Assembly: GCF_015864945.1 (NCBI RefSeq)
Contig: NZ_JADYWF010000001.1
Coordinates: 1,054,378 to 1,118,377 of the forward strand
Direction: 5' to 3'
Length of the DNA stretch: 64,000 nt
From: Salinibacterium sp. NG253
GTDB taxonomy: Bacteria > Actinomycetota > Actinomycetes > Actinomycetales > Microbacteriaceae
Shown here: positions 34,722 to 43,920 of the stretch, in pieces
Layout of the letters: the number at the start of each line of letters is the position of its first letter
Numbering within the stretch: position 1 is the first letter of the stretch
Program-made: the position numbers and the translations under genes
Notes under the pieces: model-generated
The model's database searches: none
What the model was told of the DNA's origin: nothing
Seen by the model: the letters and a program-made list of their open reading frames with translations, nothing else

Positions 34722-35777
34722 TTAGATCAGTGCGAAGCTTGCGCCCCACGCGATCAAGACTGCCAGCGGCGATGTGATCAGGCGAGAGAAGAGTACAGCG
34801 GGAACACCCACTGCGACCGTCTCCGGCTTGGCTTCTCCGAGGGCAAGACCCACGGGAACGAAGTCACAACCAACCTGACCGTTGATGGCGAACAGCGTCG
34901 GCAGTGCATACTGCACGGGCAGCGCGCCAGCGGCGATCTGTGTACCCATGAGTACACCGACGACCTGTGCGATAGCCGCACCCGGTCCGAGGATGGGCGA
35001 CAGGAACGGTAGTCCCGTGATCACCCCAAGGAGGATGAGACCGATCGGGTTCGAGGCCAGCGGAGTAACCGCTTGCGCGATCAGGTCCGATAGCCCTGAG
35101 TAGGTGACGAAACCGATCAAGAGGCTCACGTACGCCATGAACGGAAGGATCGTCTGCAGCACGAGCTGAACAGTCTGGCGACCAGACGACAGCAGCGTGT
35201 TGATGATGTTTCCGATGACCGAACCGAAGCGTGTTGCCACGTTCGAGAAGAAGCCGATGAAACCGCCACCGGTCGTCGTCTGAGCCGTGAAGTGCGTCAC
35301 GTTGCTCGTACCGAATGCTCCAGACGGTGCCGGGCTTCCGATTGCTGCTTCGGATGCTGCCGACGCTTCAGCAGCATGAGTCGCGAACGCGGCTGATCCT
35401 CCCGCAAGCTCAACGTCTTCGGTTCCCACTGCGGAGACGAAGACATCGTCGGTGATGTACTTAGCGAGGGGGCCCGATGGCTCTCCCGGGAAGACATCCA
35501 CGGTCATCATGCGCTTCTTCGGGTAGACGCCAATTCGCGCGGTTCCACCACAGTTGATCACGACAGCGACAACGCGCTCTTCGGGGATGCTGTTGGTGAA
35601 GCCGTCGACAGCTTCTGCGCCGGTCAGTTCAGCGATACGCGCGGCGACCGGGTGGATTCCGCCACCGGTTACCGAGAGAACGACGTTCTTGGTCTCACTG
35701 GGCTCGAGCAGGAGGCCCTTGCCCCAGCCGCCGTTGCCGGGCTTGACGAATACTTTGTTGTAGGTGTTCTCAGTCAT
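34722..35777 (-). CDS. PTS glucitol/sorbitol-type IIBC component
   Basis: A 351-aa protein combining an N-terminal IIB domain, with phosphocysteine Cys76 in VVINCGGTARIGVYPKK, an Ala/Ser-rich linker (about 125-150), and a C-terminal membrane domain (about 165-351) with several helices and the NGQVGCDFVPVG motif. ATG at 35777 and an overlapping GTG at 35783 are both possible starts; the GTG overlaps the IIC stop by four bases. It works with the adjacent IIC and IIA to import and phosphorylate a hexitol-like polyol. Confidence 0.88.
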   Translation of the reverse strand: MTENTYNKVFVKPGNGGWGKGLLLEPSETKNVVLSVTGGGIHPVAARIAELTGAEAVDGFTNSIPEERVVAVVINCGGTARIGVYPKKRMMTVDVFPGEPSGPLAKYITDDVFVSAVGTEDVELAGGSAAFATHAAEASAASEAAIGSPAPSGAFGTSNVTHFTAQTTTGGGFIGFFSNVATRFGSVIGNIINTLLSSGRQTVQLVLQTILPFMAYVSLLIGFVTYSGLSDLIAQAVTPLASNPIGLILLGVITGLPFLSPILGPGAAIAQVVGVLMGTQIAAGALPVQYALPTLFAINGQVGCDFVPVGLALGEAKPETVAVGVPAVLFSRLITSPLAVLIAWGASFALI

Positions 35778-35779
35778 GA

Positions 35780-36487
35780 TCACACCGTCCCTTCAGTGGC
35801 AACCGAGGATCCGGTTTTCTTGGTCGACTTTGCCTCGTTGAAGCGTTCACTGGCCAAAGCAAATTCGCGGTCGTACTCGTCAAAGACGGCCGTGAGGCCC
35901 TGGCGACGGATGAGCAGGTTCGTGATCCACTCGGTGACGATGCCACGAATGAAGATAACGACGATGCCGGTTCCGAAGTACAGCAGTGCGAGCAGCGGGT
36001 ACTTTTCAGGAGCGATGGAGAGCACTCCAGCCGAGACACCAGCCCACACAAAGATCTCGCCAGCGTTAGCGTGCGGGAAGAAAGCGGTGACCGGGTGCAC
36101 GAACGATACTGCTGAGTCGTAGAACGCCGGCTTCTGTCTCTCGGGTAGATAGATGCCGAAGGAGTAGGCCATCGGGTTGGTCAAGACGATGACCGCGATG
36201 ATGGGCATGAGCGTGTAGCGAGTGATGGCCCAGCGTGCTGACCACTGCACTGCGCGAGTCATGCGCGCTTCGCCCACCCAGGTGGTGATCGCGTACATGA
36301 ACGTGAGCAGCACGATCAGTGTCGGCAGGATACCGGTAGCCAAACCAACAAGAGCTTCACCCGAGGCGTTGAATAGGCCGATGAAGTGCGTTGCACCCCA
36401 GGTGAGGGCCTGAATGAACGGGTTGTCGCTGGCCGGTACTGGCGGCGAATCAGCCGCCCAGATTATCGTGTCCAGAACAGATTGCAT
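35780..36487 (-). CDS. PTS glucitol/sorbitol-type IIC component
   Basis: A 235-aa membrane permease of the SrlA family, with four to five helices and the characteristic FIGLFNASGEALVGLATGILPTLIVLL and NPMAYSFGIYLPERQKPAFYD segments. ATG at 36487 has AAAGG six bases upstream. It is the first gene of the operon IIC-IIBC-IIA-gutM, about 100 bp downstream of an operator-like palindrome. Confidence 0.88.
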   Translation of the reverse strand: MQSVLDTIIWAADSPPVPASDNPFIQALTWGATHFIGLFNASGEALVGLATGILPTLIVLLTFMYAITTWVGEARMTRAVQWSARWAITRYTLMPIIAVIVLTNPMAYSFGIYLPERQKPAFYDSAVSFVHPVTAFFPHANAGEIFVWAGVSAGVLSIAPEKYPLLALLYFGTGIVVIFIRGIVTEWITNLLIRRQGLTAVFDEYDREFALASERFNEAKSTKKTGSSVATEGTV

Positions 36488-36827
36488 CTCACACCTTTCT
36501 CCAGCCGCAACTTCGTTGTCGGCGCCTGTCAGGGCCGGTGGCGTAGACGTGAGGTGCGTGTCCCCATCGACCCTGGTATTGCATTTGCACATATGTGAGC
36601 ATTGGACTCACAGTCGTGTAATAACAGGTATAGCAGTCCGACGAGCATTGAACCAAGGTGGAACCGAAAAAAATTAGTACTCAGGTTCGTTTTCGGGCGC
36701 GCTTCAGCGCCTCACACCGGGAGATATCTCGCACGGGTTCACCCACAGGGGCTGGCTCACAAAGGATCGCTCGACCACACGAGTCAGCAAGACAGCGAGA
36801 CAACCTCGTCAGAGGCGACGCGGGAGG
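36488..36827. other. Non-coding region between ispDF and the glucitol-type PTS operon
   Basis: 340 bp with no supportable gene. It holds the operator at 36586-36599. TGTGA (36594-36598) and TCACA (36608-36612) occur with a nine-base gap. A small GGCGC..GCGCC dyad lies near 36700. This is one junction of the accessory block with the core ispDF gene; I see no integrase, tRNA or direct repeat marking it. Confidence 0.5.
36586..36599. promoter_or_regulatory. Operator-like palindrome upstream of the glucitol-type PTS operon
   Basis: TGCACATATGTGAG centres on CACATATGTG, a perfect 10-bp palindrome (36588-36597). It is shared with only two changes by the COG4091 operon and more loosely by the galactitol-type PTS region. 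Confidence 0.5.
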
Positions 36828-38033
36828 TTAGCCTTTGTTGTGTGCTGCTTCGGCCACCGTGCGCACGTGCACGAGCGCTGTAGCGATCGCCGCCATACCT
36901 TCGCCACGGCCCGTGAAGCCCAAAGCGTCGGAGGTCGTGCCCGCGATACTCACCGAGGCACCAAGGATTCCGCTGAGGAACTCCTCTGCCTCGACGCGAC
37001 GACGCGACACCATCGGATGATTTCCAATGAGCTGAACGGAAACGTTACCCACTTCGAAGCCGGCATCCCTCAACAGGAACAGGGTTTCACGCAAGAACAC
37101 CTCGCCGTGAGCATCTTCAAATTTGGGATCGCTCGTGCCAAAGACACTGCCGAGGTCACCGAGCTTCGCGGCGGAGAGCATGGCATCGCAAATTGCGTGC
37201 GCAACGACATCGCCATCACTGTGCCCACGAAGGCCGACCTCATCGGGCCAGTGGAGCCCCGCGAGCCATAGCGGCTTCGTTGAGTCGTAGGCGTGCACAT
37301 CGGTGCCCGTGCCGACCCGGATGCCGGTGGCGGCAGATTCGGTAAACAATTGTTCGGCGCGACGAAGTTCCCACGCCGTGGTGATCTTGAACGCGAGCGG
37401 ATCGCCAGCGATGATCGAGACGGGATAGCCGGCAGCGGCTACCAGCGCAGAGTCATCGGTGTGCTCTTCTTGCGCGGCAGCGTGAGCGGCGACGAGCTGG
37501 TCACGCGGAAAACCCTGCGGGGTCTGCACGGCCATGAGCACCGAACGATCCACGGTCTCAACCACTTGGCTGTTGTCATCCGTGCGCTTGATAGTGTCGG
37601 CGACGGGAAGGCCAGGCACAACGCCGGCGCCGGAGCTGCGAACCTCAGCAGCAACCGAGTCAAAGACAACGCTCGGGGTCAGTGGACGTGCCGCATCATG
37701 CACGAGAACGACATCGACGCTGGGCTCGAGGTAGCCGAGCGCGGCGGCAACAGACTCTTGACGAGTCGCGCCACCGACGATGATGGTGGGTTCGTGATCG
37801 CGACCACCCGGTACGGATCGCGCAAGTTGCTTCGCGATCGGAGCGTAGGACTTGGGAACCGTGATGATGACCTGTGTCGGCTCGACCATGGCAAAAACGG
37901 ATTCAAGAGCACGGCTCAGGGTCGGACGACCAGCGAGGTGGACGAAAGCTTTTGGCTCGTTTCGACCGAGGCGGGTTCCGTTTCCGGCGCCGAGCAGGAT
38001 CACTGCAACGCGCGGAGCATTCTGTGGACTCAT
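36828..38033 (-). CDS. ispDF: Bifunctional IspD/IspF (MEP isoprenoid pathway)
   Basis: A 401-aa fusion. Residues 1-235 are 2-C-methyl-D-erythritol 4-phosphate cytidylyltransferase: [18 protein letters not shown] (CTP site, with LGAG for the common AAGxG), [10 protein letters not shown] and [13 protein letters not shown]. Residues about 240-401 are 2-C-methyl-D-erythritol 2,4-cyclodiphosphate synthase: [39 protein letters not shown] and [14 protein letters not shown]. Together they catalyse the third and fifth steps of the MEP route. It lies 110 bp after carD. The fusion is common in actinobacteria. Confidence 0.95.
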   Translation of the reverse strand: MSPQNAPRVAVILLGAGNGTRLGRNEPKAFVHLAGRPTLSRALESVFAMVEPTQVIITVPKSYAPIAKQLARSVPGGRDHEPTIIVGGATRQESVAAALGYLEPSVDVVLVHDAARPLTPSVVFDSVAAEVRSSGAGVVPGLPVADTIKRTDDNSQVVETVDRSVLMAVQTPQGFPRDQLVAAHAAAQEEHTDDSALVAAAGYPVSIIAGDPLAFKITTAWELRRAEQLFTESAATGIRVGTGTDVHAYDSTKPLWLAGLHWPDEVGLRGHSDGDVVAHAICDAMLSAAKLGDLGSVFGTSDPKFEDAHGEVFLRETLFLLRDAGFEVGNVSVQLIGNHPMVSRRRVEAEEFLSGILGASVSIAGTTSDALGFTGRGEGMAAIATALVHVRTVAEAAHNKG

Positions 38034-38143
38034 AGGGGGCGGGTATCTCCAAATCGATGGGCGAGGAAATACTCCTCCGCCAGAAAGACGTAGCGAACCA
38101 GCCTATCCATGCTCACCTGTGAATACAGTCAGCAATGCCAGAA

Positions 38144-38626
38144 TTATGAGGCAAGAACCTCGTCGAGAACCAACGATGCTTTGTCTTCGTCAGTCTTCTC
38201 TGCAAGAGCGAGCTCTGAGATCAGAATTTGACGTGCCTTAGCAAGCATGCGCTTCTCTCCAGCAGAGAGTCCGCGGTCTTGATCGCGGCGCCAGAGGTCG
38301 CGAACAACCTCAGAAACCTTGATGACGTCGCCCGAAGCGAGCTTCTCAAGGTTGGCCTTATAACGGCGCGACCAGTTGGTGGGCTCTTCAGTAAACGGCG
38401 CACGAAGCACCTCGAATACCGCGTCAAGACCCTCGCGACCAATAACGTCGCGAACACCCACGAGATCAACATTCTCTGCGGGTACTTCGATGGTGAGATC
38501 ACCCTGGGTTACATTGAGCTTGAGATAAACTTTCTCTTCACCCTTGATGGTGCGCTTCTTCACCTCGGTGATGGTTGCAGCACCGTGATGGGGATAAACG
38601 ACTGTCTCGCCGACCTCAAACAACAT
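38144..38626 (-). CDS. carD: CarD family transcriptional regulator
   Basis: A 160-aa RNA-polymerase-binding regulator. The Tudor-like RNAP interaction domain (about 1-65; [17 protein letters not shown]) is followed by a helical DNA-contacting domain with a conserved tryptophan in [17 protein letters not shown] and RDLWRRD. It stabilises open complexes at many housekeeping promoters. The position, divergent from an LpqE-like lipoprotein and upstream of ispDF, is the classical actinobacterial arrangement. Confidence 0.93.
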   Translation of the reverse strand: MLFEVGETVVYPHHGAATITEVKKRTIKGEEKVYLKLNVTQGDLTIEVPAENVDLVGVRDVIGREGLDAVFEVLRAPFTEEPTNWSRRYKANLEKLASGDVIKVSEVVRDLWRRDQDRGLSAGEKRMLAKARQILISELALAEKTDEDKASLVLDEVLAS

Positions 38627-38728
38627 GAATAGTGGTCCTCTCGAAGAAAACCCAGTTTATCACAGTAAACACATGGTAAGGGTTGCCTAAGTAAAGCAGC
38701 CAGCTCCGCTATCTATTAGTATGGGTAC

Positions 38729-39238
38729 GTGACAGTACGCACTCGCGCAGCACGCGCTGCAGCCTCCGCCCTCATTGCCGGCGCTCTACTAGTGGGCACC
38801 GCCGGTTGTTCGTTCATCACGCCCACGGCGACGCTGAACCAGTACGACCCCAGCGACGGCATTGGTGCCGACGTCGGCGACGTCAAGGTGCGCAACGTTC
38901 TTGCCATCAGCAACGACGATGACTCTGCCGTAAGCCTCATGATTACGGTCGTCAACACGACCTCCACGAGCGGCAGCCTGCGACTGCAGTACGAATCCGC
39001 CGACGGCGAGCGCATCGACATCTCGAAGCCGATCACGTCCAACGTTGTCAAGACCTATGGCACCGAGGTAGACGGCGACACGATCGTCATCACCGATGCG
39101 GGCGTCAAGGCTGGCCAGTTGTTCCCCATCTACCTGCAGTTCGGCGACGAGAGCGGTCAAGAACTGCTCATTCCGGTGATCTCCGGTAGCGACCCGATCT
39201 ACAGCGACCTCGCTCCCGCAAGCGCACTCGGCGAATAG
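38729..39238 (+). CDS. LpqE-like lipoprotein
   Basis: A 169-aa exported lipoprotein: basic N-terminus, hydrophobic stretch and lipobox LVGTAGC (Cys27), then one beta-sandwich domain with VRNVLAISNDDDSAVSLMITVVNTTSTSGSLRLQ. It is comparable to M. tuberculosis LpqE (Rv3584), which is also divergent from carD. Function unknown; related PCu(A)C-like folds bind copper, but the Met/His ligands are missing here. The GTG start lacks a Shine-Dalgarno sequence; TAGTAT ends six bases upstream, so a leaderless mRNA is likely. Confidence 0.75.
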   Translation: MTVRTRAARAAASALIAGALLVGTAGCSFITPTATLNQYDPSDGIGADVGDVKVRNVLAISNDDDSAVSLMITVVNTTSTSGSLRLQYESADGERIDISKPITSNVVKTYGTEVDGDTIVITDAGVKAGQLFPIYLQFGDESGQELLIPVISGSDPIYSDLAPASALGE

Positions 39239-39312
39239 CTCGCCATAGCGTCCGCTCAAACTGGGCTGGTGCACACCGGCTCAGCAAGCCAGGCATGCAC
39301 CCCCGCTAAGCC

Positions 39313-39993
39313 TTAGTCTTCGAAGCGGTAGCCGAGACCGCGAACCGTCACCAGCATCGTCGGCTGCGACGGCGTCTTCTCGATCTTCGACCGGATGCGC
39401 TTAATGTGCACGTCGAGCGTCTTTGTGTCGCCGAAGTAATCGGCACCCCAGACTCGATCGATCAGCTGGCCCCGCGTGAGTACGCGTCCACCATTGCGCA
39501 GCAACAGCTCAAGCAGTTCAAATTCTTTGAGCGGCATGGTGACATCTGCACCGTCGACCGACACCGTGTGACGCTCGACATCCATGCGCACTCCCCCGGC
39601 TTCGAGAATCGAATCGGTTTCGTCAATATCTTCTGTGCGACGACGCATAACGGCACGGATGCGGGCCAAGAGTTCGCGAGTTGAGTACGGCTTCGTGACG
39701 TAGTCATCCGCTCCCAGCTCAAGGCCGACCACGATGTCCACTTCGCTGTCTTTGGCGGTGAGCATGATGATGGGCACGCTCGAGCGCGTGCGAATCTCAC
39801 GGCACACTTCGGTGCCAGCGAGGCCAGGAAGCATGAGGTCGAGCAGGATGACGTCGGCACCGTTGCGGTCGAACTCAGCGAGTCCCGCGAGACCATCTTC
39901 GGCGATGGTCGTCTCGTAGCCTTCGCGCTCGAGCAGGAACGCGAGAGGCTCGCTCAACGACGCCTCATCTTCGACGATCAAAATGCGGGTCAT
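39313..39993 (-). CDS. regX3: Two-component response regulator RegX3 (phosphate response)
   Basis: A 226-aa OmpR/PhoB-type regulator. The receiver domain has acidic residues E9/D10 and the phospho-acceptor Asp52 in LLDLMLPG, with the lysine in VTKPYSTREL. The C-terminal winged helix ends RIRSKIEKTP..TVRGLGYRFED. ATG at 39993 has AGGAG at good spacing and overlaps the kinase stop by four bases (ATGA). With SenX3 it should control phosphate-starvation genes such as pst, consistent with the phoU and pst genes nearby. Confidence 0.92.
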   Translation of the reverse strand: MTRILIVEDEASLSEPLAFLLEREGYETTIAEDGLAGLAEFDRNGADVILLDLMLPGLAGTEVCREIRTRSSVPIIMLTAKDSEVDIVVGLELGADDYVTKPYSTRELLARIRAVMRRRTEDIDETDSILEAGGVRMDVERHTVSVDGADVTMPLKEFELLELLLRNGGRVLTRGQLIDRVWGADYFGDTKTLDVHIKRIRSKIEKTPSQPTMLVTVRGLGYRFED

Positions 39994-41144
39994 TGTTTTT
40001 CTCCTGTTGCGTTGATTACGTCGGGATCGATCTCGGGCAGTCGAATCGTAAAGGTAGAGCCATGGCCCAGCTGCGACCACACACGGATGTCGCCGCCATG
40101 GTTTTGCACGACGTGCTTGGCAATGCTGAGGCCAAGCCCACTGCCGCCGGTGTGGCGGCTGCGGGCGGGGTCACTGCGGTAGAAGCGTTCGAAGACGCGG
40201 TCGAGTTCATCTTCGGGAATTCCCACGCCCTGGTCGGTAACGGAGATTTCGACGGCCCCGTCGCGGTGGCGCACCCCGATGCCGACTCGAGTGTTCTCTG
40301 GCGAATACTGCACAGCATTGGAGATGAGGTTGTCGAGAGCAAGCACGAGAAGTGTTTCGTCTCCGAAGGTCTCGAACCCGGTAAGCCCGCCGCTGGCGAG
40401 CGTGACCTTATTGAACTCAGCTACTGCCCGGTTTTGGTCGATCGCGATCGATACGACGGTGTCGATATCAACCGGAGCCGCTTCAGCAAGCCCGTCGGCC
40501 GACTGCAGCCGAGAGAGTTCGATGATCTCCTGCGTGATGCGAGCGAGGCGGTGGGACTCCTTGGTGAGGCGCTTCGCGAATCGCTTCACCTGATCCGGCT
40601 CATCTGAGGCACTCACGAGCGCTTCGGCCAACAGCCCCACAGCACCGATCGGCGTCTTGAGCTCGTGGCTGATGTTGGCGACGAAATCACGACGCACCTC
40701 ATCAAGACGGTACGACTCCGTGCGGTCTTCGGCCAACAACAAAACGTATCGCGTGCCGAGGCGAGCAACACGAACAAAAAGATAAATGTTTGCGTCACCA
40801 AAAGGGCCGCGAGACAGGTGCACTTCTTGAGCGATGGGCACGCCAGTGCGGCGCACTTGATCGACAAACTCCACGAGCTCCGGATGCACGAGCGCGTGAT
40901 TCCACACAAGCCCATAGGTCATTGCAGCGTTCGAGGCCTTCATGATGTTATTCGAGGGATCGAGCACGATACCCGCGGATTCCAGCGCATCGATGACCTG
41001 ATCGACGCCATCCGGCACGGCAGAAGAGACCACGTGAGCGGCTCGCTGACCGCGTTTAGCTGCGGCGTAGATGATGAAGGACATACCGCCGCCAAGAAAT
41101 ACCCCGAAAGCGAGGGCGGCCGGCACGAGCCACGCAGAGTCCAT
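39990..41144 (-). CDS. senX3: Sensor histidine kinase SenX3 (phosphate sensing)
   Basis: A 384-aa membrane kinase. The N-terminal transmembrane helix (about 5-28) is followed by a PAS-like region (about 45-145), HisKA with His160 in FVANISHELKTP, and HATPase_c with N, G1 and G2 boxes (DNLISNAVQYS, DQGVGIPEDELDRVFERFYR, GGSGLGLSIAKHVV). The start is uncertain: ATG at 41144 begins MDSAWLVP and has TAACCT seven bases upstream; a GTG at 41177 would add 11 residues. Neither has a Shine-Dalgarno sequence. It is divergent from phoU. Confidence 0.88.
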   Translation of the reverse strand: MDSAWLVPAALAFGVFLGGGMSFIIYAAAKRGQRAAHVVSSAVPDGVDQVIDALESAGIVLDPSNNIMKASNAAMTYGLVWNHALVHPELVEFVDQVRRTGVPIAQEVHLSRGPFGDANIYLFVRVARLGTRYVLLLAEDRTESYRLDEVRRDFVANISHELKTPIGAVGLLAEALVSASDEPDQVKRFAKRLTKESHRLARITQEIIELSRLQSADGLAEAAPVDIDTVVSIAIDQNRAVAEFNKVTLASGGLTGFETFGDETLLVLALDNLISNAVQYSPENTRVGIGVRHRDGAVEISVTDQGVGIPEDELDRVFERFYRSDPARSRHTGGSGLGLSIAKHVVQNHGGDIRVWSQLGHGSTFTIRLPEIDPDVINATGEKQ

Positions 41145-41311
41145 AGCCACTAGGTTAGTTACATCTGAGACGTTCACTTGCCGCGAGTTCGCGACGGGTG
41201 CTCACTTCAGATAAAGTTCAGGCCGCCAACACCTGCTGTTAACCTGACGCGGGCAGGGTGGCCTAAGCCGTGCGGGCTTCGTCATGCCCGTATCGAAGGG
41301 ACGTAGATAGC

Positions 41312-41965
41312 GTGCGCGAAGTATTTCAACAAGAACTACGCGAGGTGCAAGATCGCCTCGTGGAAATTGCCAGCCTGGTGGCGGTGTCAATCGACAACGC
41401 CACAAAAGCATTTAATGAGTCCGATGTATCACTAGCAGAAACAGTGATTGCAGACGATGACCAGATTGATGCGGCGGCAGCCGAACTCGACGAGCTTGCG
41501 ATCAACATCCTCGCTCGTCAACAACCAGTCGCCCGCGACTTGAGGATTGTAGTGAGCGCCCTGCGCATCAGCGCTTCACTCGAGCGCATGGGTGACATGG
41601 CTGAGCACATTGCTCAGCTTGCGCGTTACCGCTTCCCCGACAAGGTTGTACCGAAGTCACTGCGAGGAACCTTCGCAGAGCTCGGTGCACTCGATGTTGC
41701 GGTCGCGAACAAGCTGGTAGAGCTGCTCAAGCATGAAGACGTGCGCGTTGCCGAAGAGATTCGCAACGACGACGACAAGATCGACGCGCTGCACTTGAGC
41801 GTGTTCGACAAGGTGCTCGGTGAAACCTGGAAGGGCGCTGCGGTCGATACCGTGGATGCCACTCTGGCGTCTCGATACCACGAGCGCTTCGCAGACCACG
41901 CGGTCTCCATCGCCAAGAAGGTTCAGTACCTTGCTACCGGCGACTGGATTCCGGCAGACGACTAG
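41312..41965 (+). CDS. phoU: Phosphate transport system regulatory protein PhoU
   Basis: A 217-aa all-helical protein with two three-helix-bundle repeats. Each repeat has the metal-binding E/DxxxD pattern: RISASLERMGDMAEHIAQLARY, and the second in YHERFADHAVSIAKKVQYL. It links the Pst transporter to the SenX3-RegX3 kinase and represses the phosphate regulon in high phosphate. GTG at 41312 with AAGGGA ten bases upstream gives the family N-terminus (VREVFQQEL). A single PHO-like half-site (GTTAACC, 41238-41244) lies in the divergent promoter region. Confidence 0.92.
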   Translation: MREVFQQELREVQDRLVEIASLVAVSIDNATKAFNESDVSLAETVIADDDQIDAAAAELDELAINILARQQPVARDLRIVVSALRISASLERMGDMAEHIAQLARYRFPDKVVPKSLRGTFAELGALDVAVANKLVELLKHEDVRVAEEIRNDDDKIDALHLSVFDKVLGETWKGAAVDTVDATLASRYHERFADHAVSIAKKVQYLATGDWIPADD

Positions 41966-42011
41966 ACCCGTCTCATCCTGTGAGCGGTAGTTGCTCACCC
42001 GAGTAGCTACC

Positions 42012-42057
42012 GCGCAAAGAAGCCCCGACGAGATTTCTCTCATCGGGGCTTCTTGCG
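42012..42057. terminator. Bidirectional terminator between phoU and gpmA
   Basis: AGAAGCCCCGA on the left arm and TCGGGGCTTCT on the right form a long stem, extended by GCGC ends and GAGA/TCTC near the loop, with one mismatch and one bulge. The genes converge on it. Confidence 0.8.
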
Positions 42058-42070
42058 CGTCAAGTATCGG

Positions 42071-42814
42071 CTACTTCTTGCCCTGCGAGGCAACAGCGGC
42101 GGCGCCGGCTGCTGCTGCTTCTGGGTCGAGGTAGTAGGCCGGCTTGATCGGCATGAAGTTGTCGTCTAGTTCGTAGACAAGCGGAATACCGGTCGGGATG
42201 TTGAGGCTCGCGATGTCGTCATCGGAGATGCCATCGAGGTGCTTCACAAGAGCGCGCAGCGAGTTGCCGTGGGCGGTCACGAGCACGGTCTTGCCGGCAG
42301 CGAGATCTTTGGTGATGTCTGATTCCCAGTAGGGCAACATGCGGTCGATGACGAGCTTGAGGCTCTCGGTGCGAGGAATCTCGCCGTCGATACCCACGTA
42401 GCGGCGGTCGTGAACCTGGCTGTACTCGGCGTCGTCGTCGAGCGGCGGCGGCGGCACGTCGAAGCTGCGACGCCATGTCATGAACTTCTCTTCGCCAAAC
42501 TCTTCGAGAGTCTGAGCTTTGTCCTTGCCCTGCAACGCACCGTAGTGGCGTTCATTGAGCCGCCACGAGCGCTTGACCGGAAGCCAGTCGAGGTCGGCAA
42601 CCTGCAACGCGATGTTGGCGGTGTGAATCGCACGCTTGAGCAGCGAGGTGTACTGAATGTCAGGCTGCTTCTCGAACGCGGCAATGAGTTCACCCGCGCG
42701 ATTGGCTTCGGTGCGGCCTTGATCGGTGAGCCCGACATCCACCCATCCGGTGAAGAGGTTCTTTTGGTTCCATTCGGAGTTGCCGTGGCGCAACAAAATC
42801 AGGGTGTGAGTCAT
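42071..42814 (-). CDS. gpmA: 2,3-bisphosphoglycerate-dependent phosphoglycerate mutase
   Basis: A 247-aa histidine-phosphatase-superfamily enzyme that interconverts 3- and 2-phosphoglycerate in glycolysis. The phospho-histidine is in [10 protein letters not shown] (His10 region), with [16 protein letters not shown] and [20 protein letters not shown] completing the active site. The C-terminal Ala-rich tail ([16 protein letters not shown]) is beyond the core. Confidence 0.95.
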   Translation of the reverse strand: MTHTLILLRHGNSEWNQKNLFTGWVDVGLTDQGRTEANRAGELIAAFEKQPDIQYTSLLKRAIHTANIALQVADLDWLPVKRSWRLNERHYGALQGKDKAQTLEEFGEEKFMTWRRSFDVPPPPLDDDAEYSQVHDRRYVGIDGEIPRTESLKLVIDRMLPYWESDITKDLAAGKTVLVTAHGNSLRALVKHLDGISDDDIASLNIPTGIPLVYELDDNFMPIKPAYYLDPEAAAAGAAAVASQGKK

Positions 42815-42846
42815 ACCTCAAGAGTACCGAGAATGACTGGATGCCG

Positions 42847-43920
42847 TTAGCCGCGAGTGACGGCTCCGAGCCGGGGCAGGCGCGGCACGTTCGCTTCGGC
42901 ACCCGCGTCGGTGGGAACGATGACTTCTTGCGCGGCGGCAATCTCACCGATGTCGGAGGCAACAGCCAGAGTCTCGGCGCTGTCTACTCCCCGTTTGATG
43001 ATGGCGAGGCCAATGGGCCCGAGCTCAAAGTGGCGAGCAGAGGCAGTGACGCTGCCGACAATCTTTTCGCCCAGTTTCACCTCGGCGCCAGCTTCGGGCA
43101 GTGCACCCTCCGAGCCATCGAGGTGCAGCATGACGAGGCGACGGGGCGGATGCCCAAGGTTGTGCACTTTGGCCACTGTTTCTTGTCCGCGGTAGCAGCC
43201 CTTGTTGAGGTGCACGGCGGAGCGCATCCAGTCGAGTTCGTGCGGAATGGTGCGGTCGTCGACTTCGGAGCTGAAGCGTGGACGCCACGCTGCAATGCGG
43301 AGGGCATCGACGGCGAGGGATCCTGCGGCGTCGAACGCGCTGAGGTCGGCATCTGCCGCGACGAGTGATTCGCGGTAATTCCACGTGGCAGCCGGGTGAG
43401 CATCTGTCTTTGAGTACTGGTGTCCGCCCCGAACAACGCGTGCCCAGGGGTCGTTCCAGACCAGCGGGACGTCGTGCGAGACGGTAACGGGCAGCTCGAG
43501 TGAGTCGCCGAAGCTGCCGATTGTCGCAAAGTCGTCGCTGCGGTCAGCAATTTCTACCCGCAGCATGAAGCGCATGCGGTCGAGCCAAGCGGCGAGAGCC
43601 TCTCGTTGCGAACCATCAACAAGCAACCAGAGAGTTTCGCCATCATCGACGAGGCGCATGGCATGTTCGACGCGACCATTCGGGTTGAGCAACAGTGTTT
43701 CGGCGCTCTCCCCCGGCTGGAGGCCCGTGAGTGACTGCGTCGTGAGCGAGTCGAGCCACGTCAGCCGGTCGGGGCCGGTGATCGTGATGACAGCGCGGTC
43801 AGCAAGCTCGACTACCGAGCGGCCCTCGACGAGAGCCCGTTGCTCTCCAAAAGGATTGCCGTAATGCTCGGGAGGGCTGCCGACAGCGCCGGGCCGAGCA
43901 GCGAATGAACTATTCGACAC
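42847..43920 (-). CDS. ygfZ: Folate-binding protein YgfZ (Fe-S cluster maintenance)
   Basis: A 357-aa GcvT-like protein with the YgfZ signature K-G-C-Y-R-G-Q-E (about 240-247). YgfZ uses tetrahydrofolate to support assembly or repair of certain Fe-S enzymes. It retains LDSLTTQSLTGLQPGESAETLLLNPNGRV at the N-terminal domain. GTG at 43920 (MSNSSFAARPG) overlaps the end of the next gene by 11 bases and has a GGGGCGG site; the upstream open frame lies inside that gene. Confidence 0.88.
   Translation of the reverse strand: MSNSSFAARPGAVGSPPEHYGNPFGEQRALVEGRSVVELADRAVITITGPDRLTWLDSLTTQSLTGLQPGESAETLLLNPNGRVEHAMRLVDDGETLWLLVDGSQREALAAWLDRMRFMLRVEIADRSDDFATIGSFGDSLELPVTVSHDVPLVWNDPWARVVRGGHQYSKTDAHPAATWNYRESLVAADADLSAFDAAGSLAVDALRIAAWRPRFSSEVDDRTIPHELDWMRSAVHLNKGCYRGQETVAKVHNLGHPPRRLVMLHLDGSEGALPEAGAEVKLGEKIVGSVTASARHFELGPIGLAIIKRGVDSAETLAVASDIGEIAAAQEVIVPTDAGAEANVPRLPRLGAVTRG

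Noticed and set aside
36594-36612. TGTGA..TCACA considered as a CRP/GlxR site
   Set aside because: Arms are perfect but the gap is nine bases; the CRP family needs six. Kept only as a note in the intergenic entry.
41172-41248. PHO box in the senX3-phoU divergent region
   Set aside because: GTTCACT and GTTAACC occur once each, without an 11-bp partner, so the direct-repeat structure is not met.
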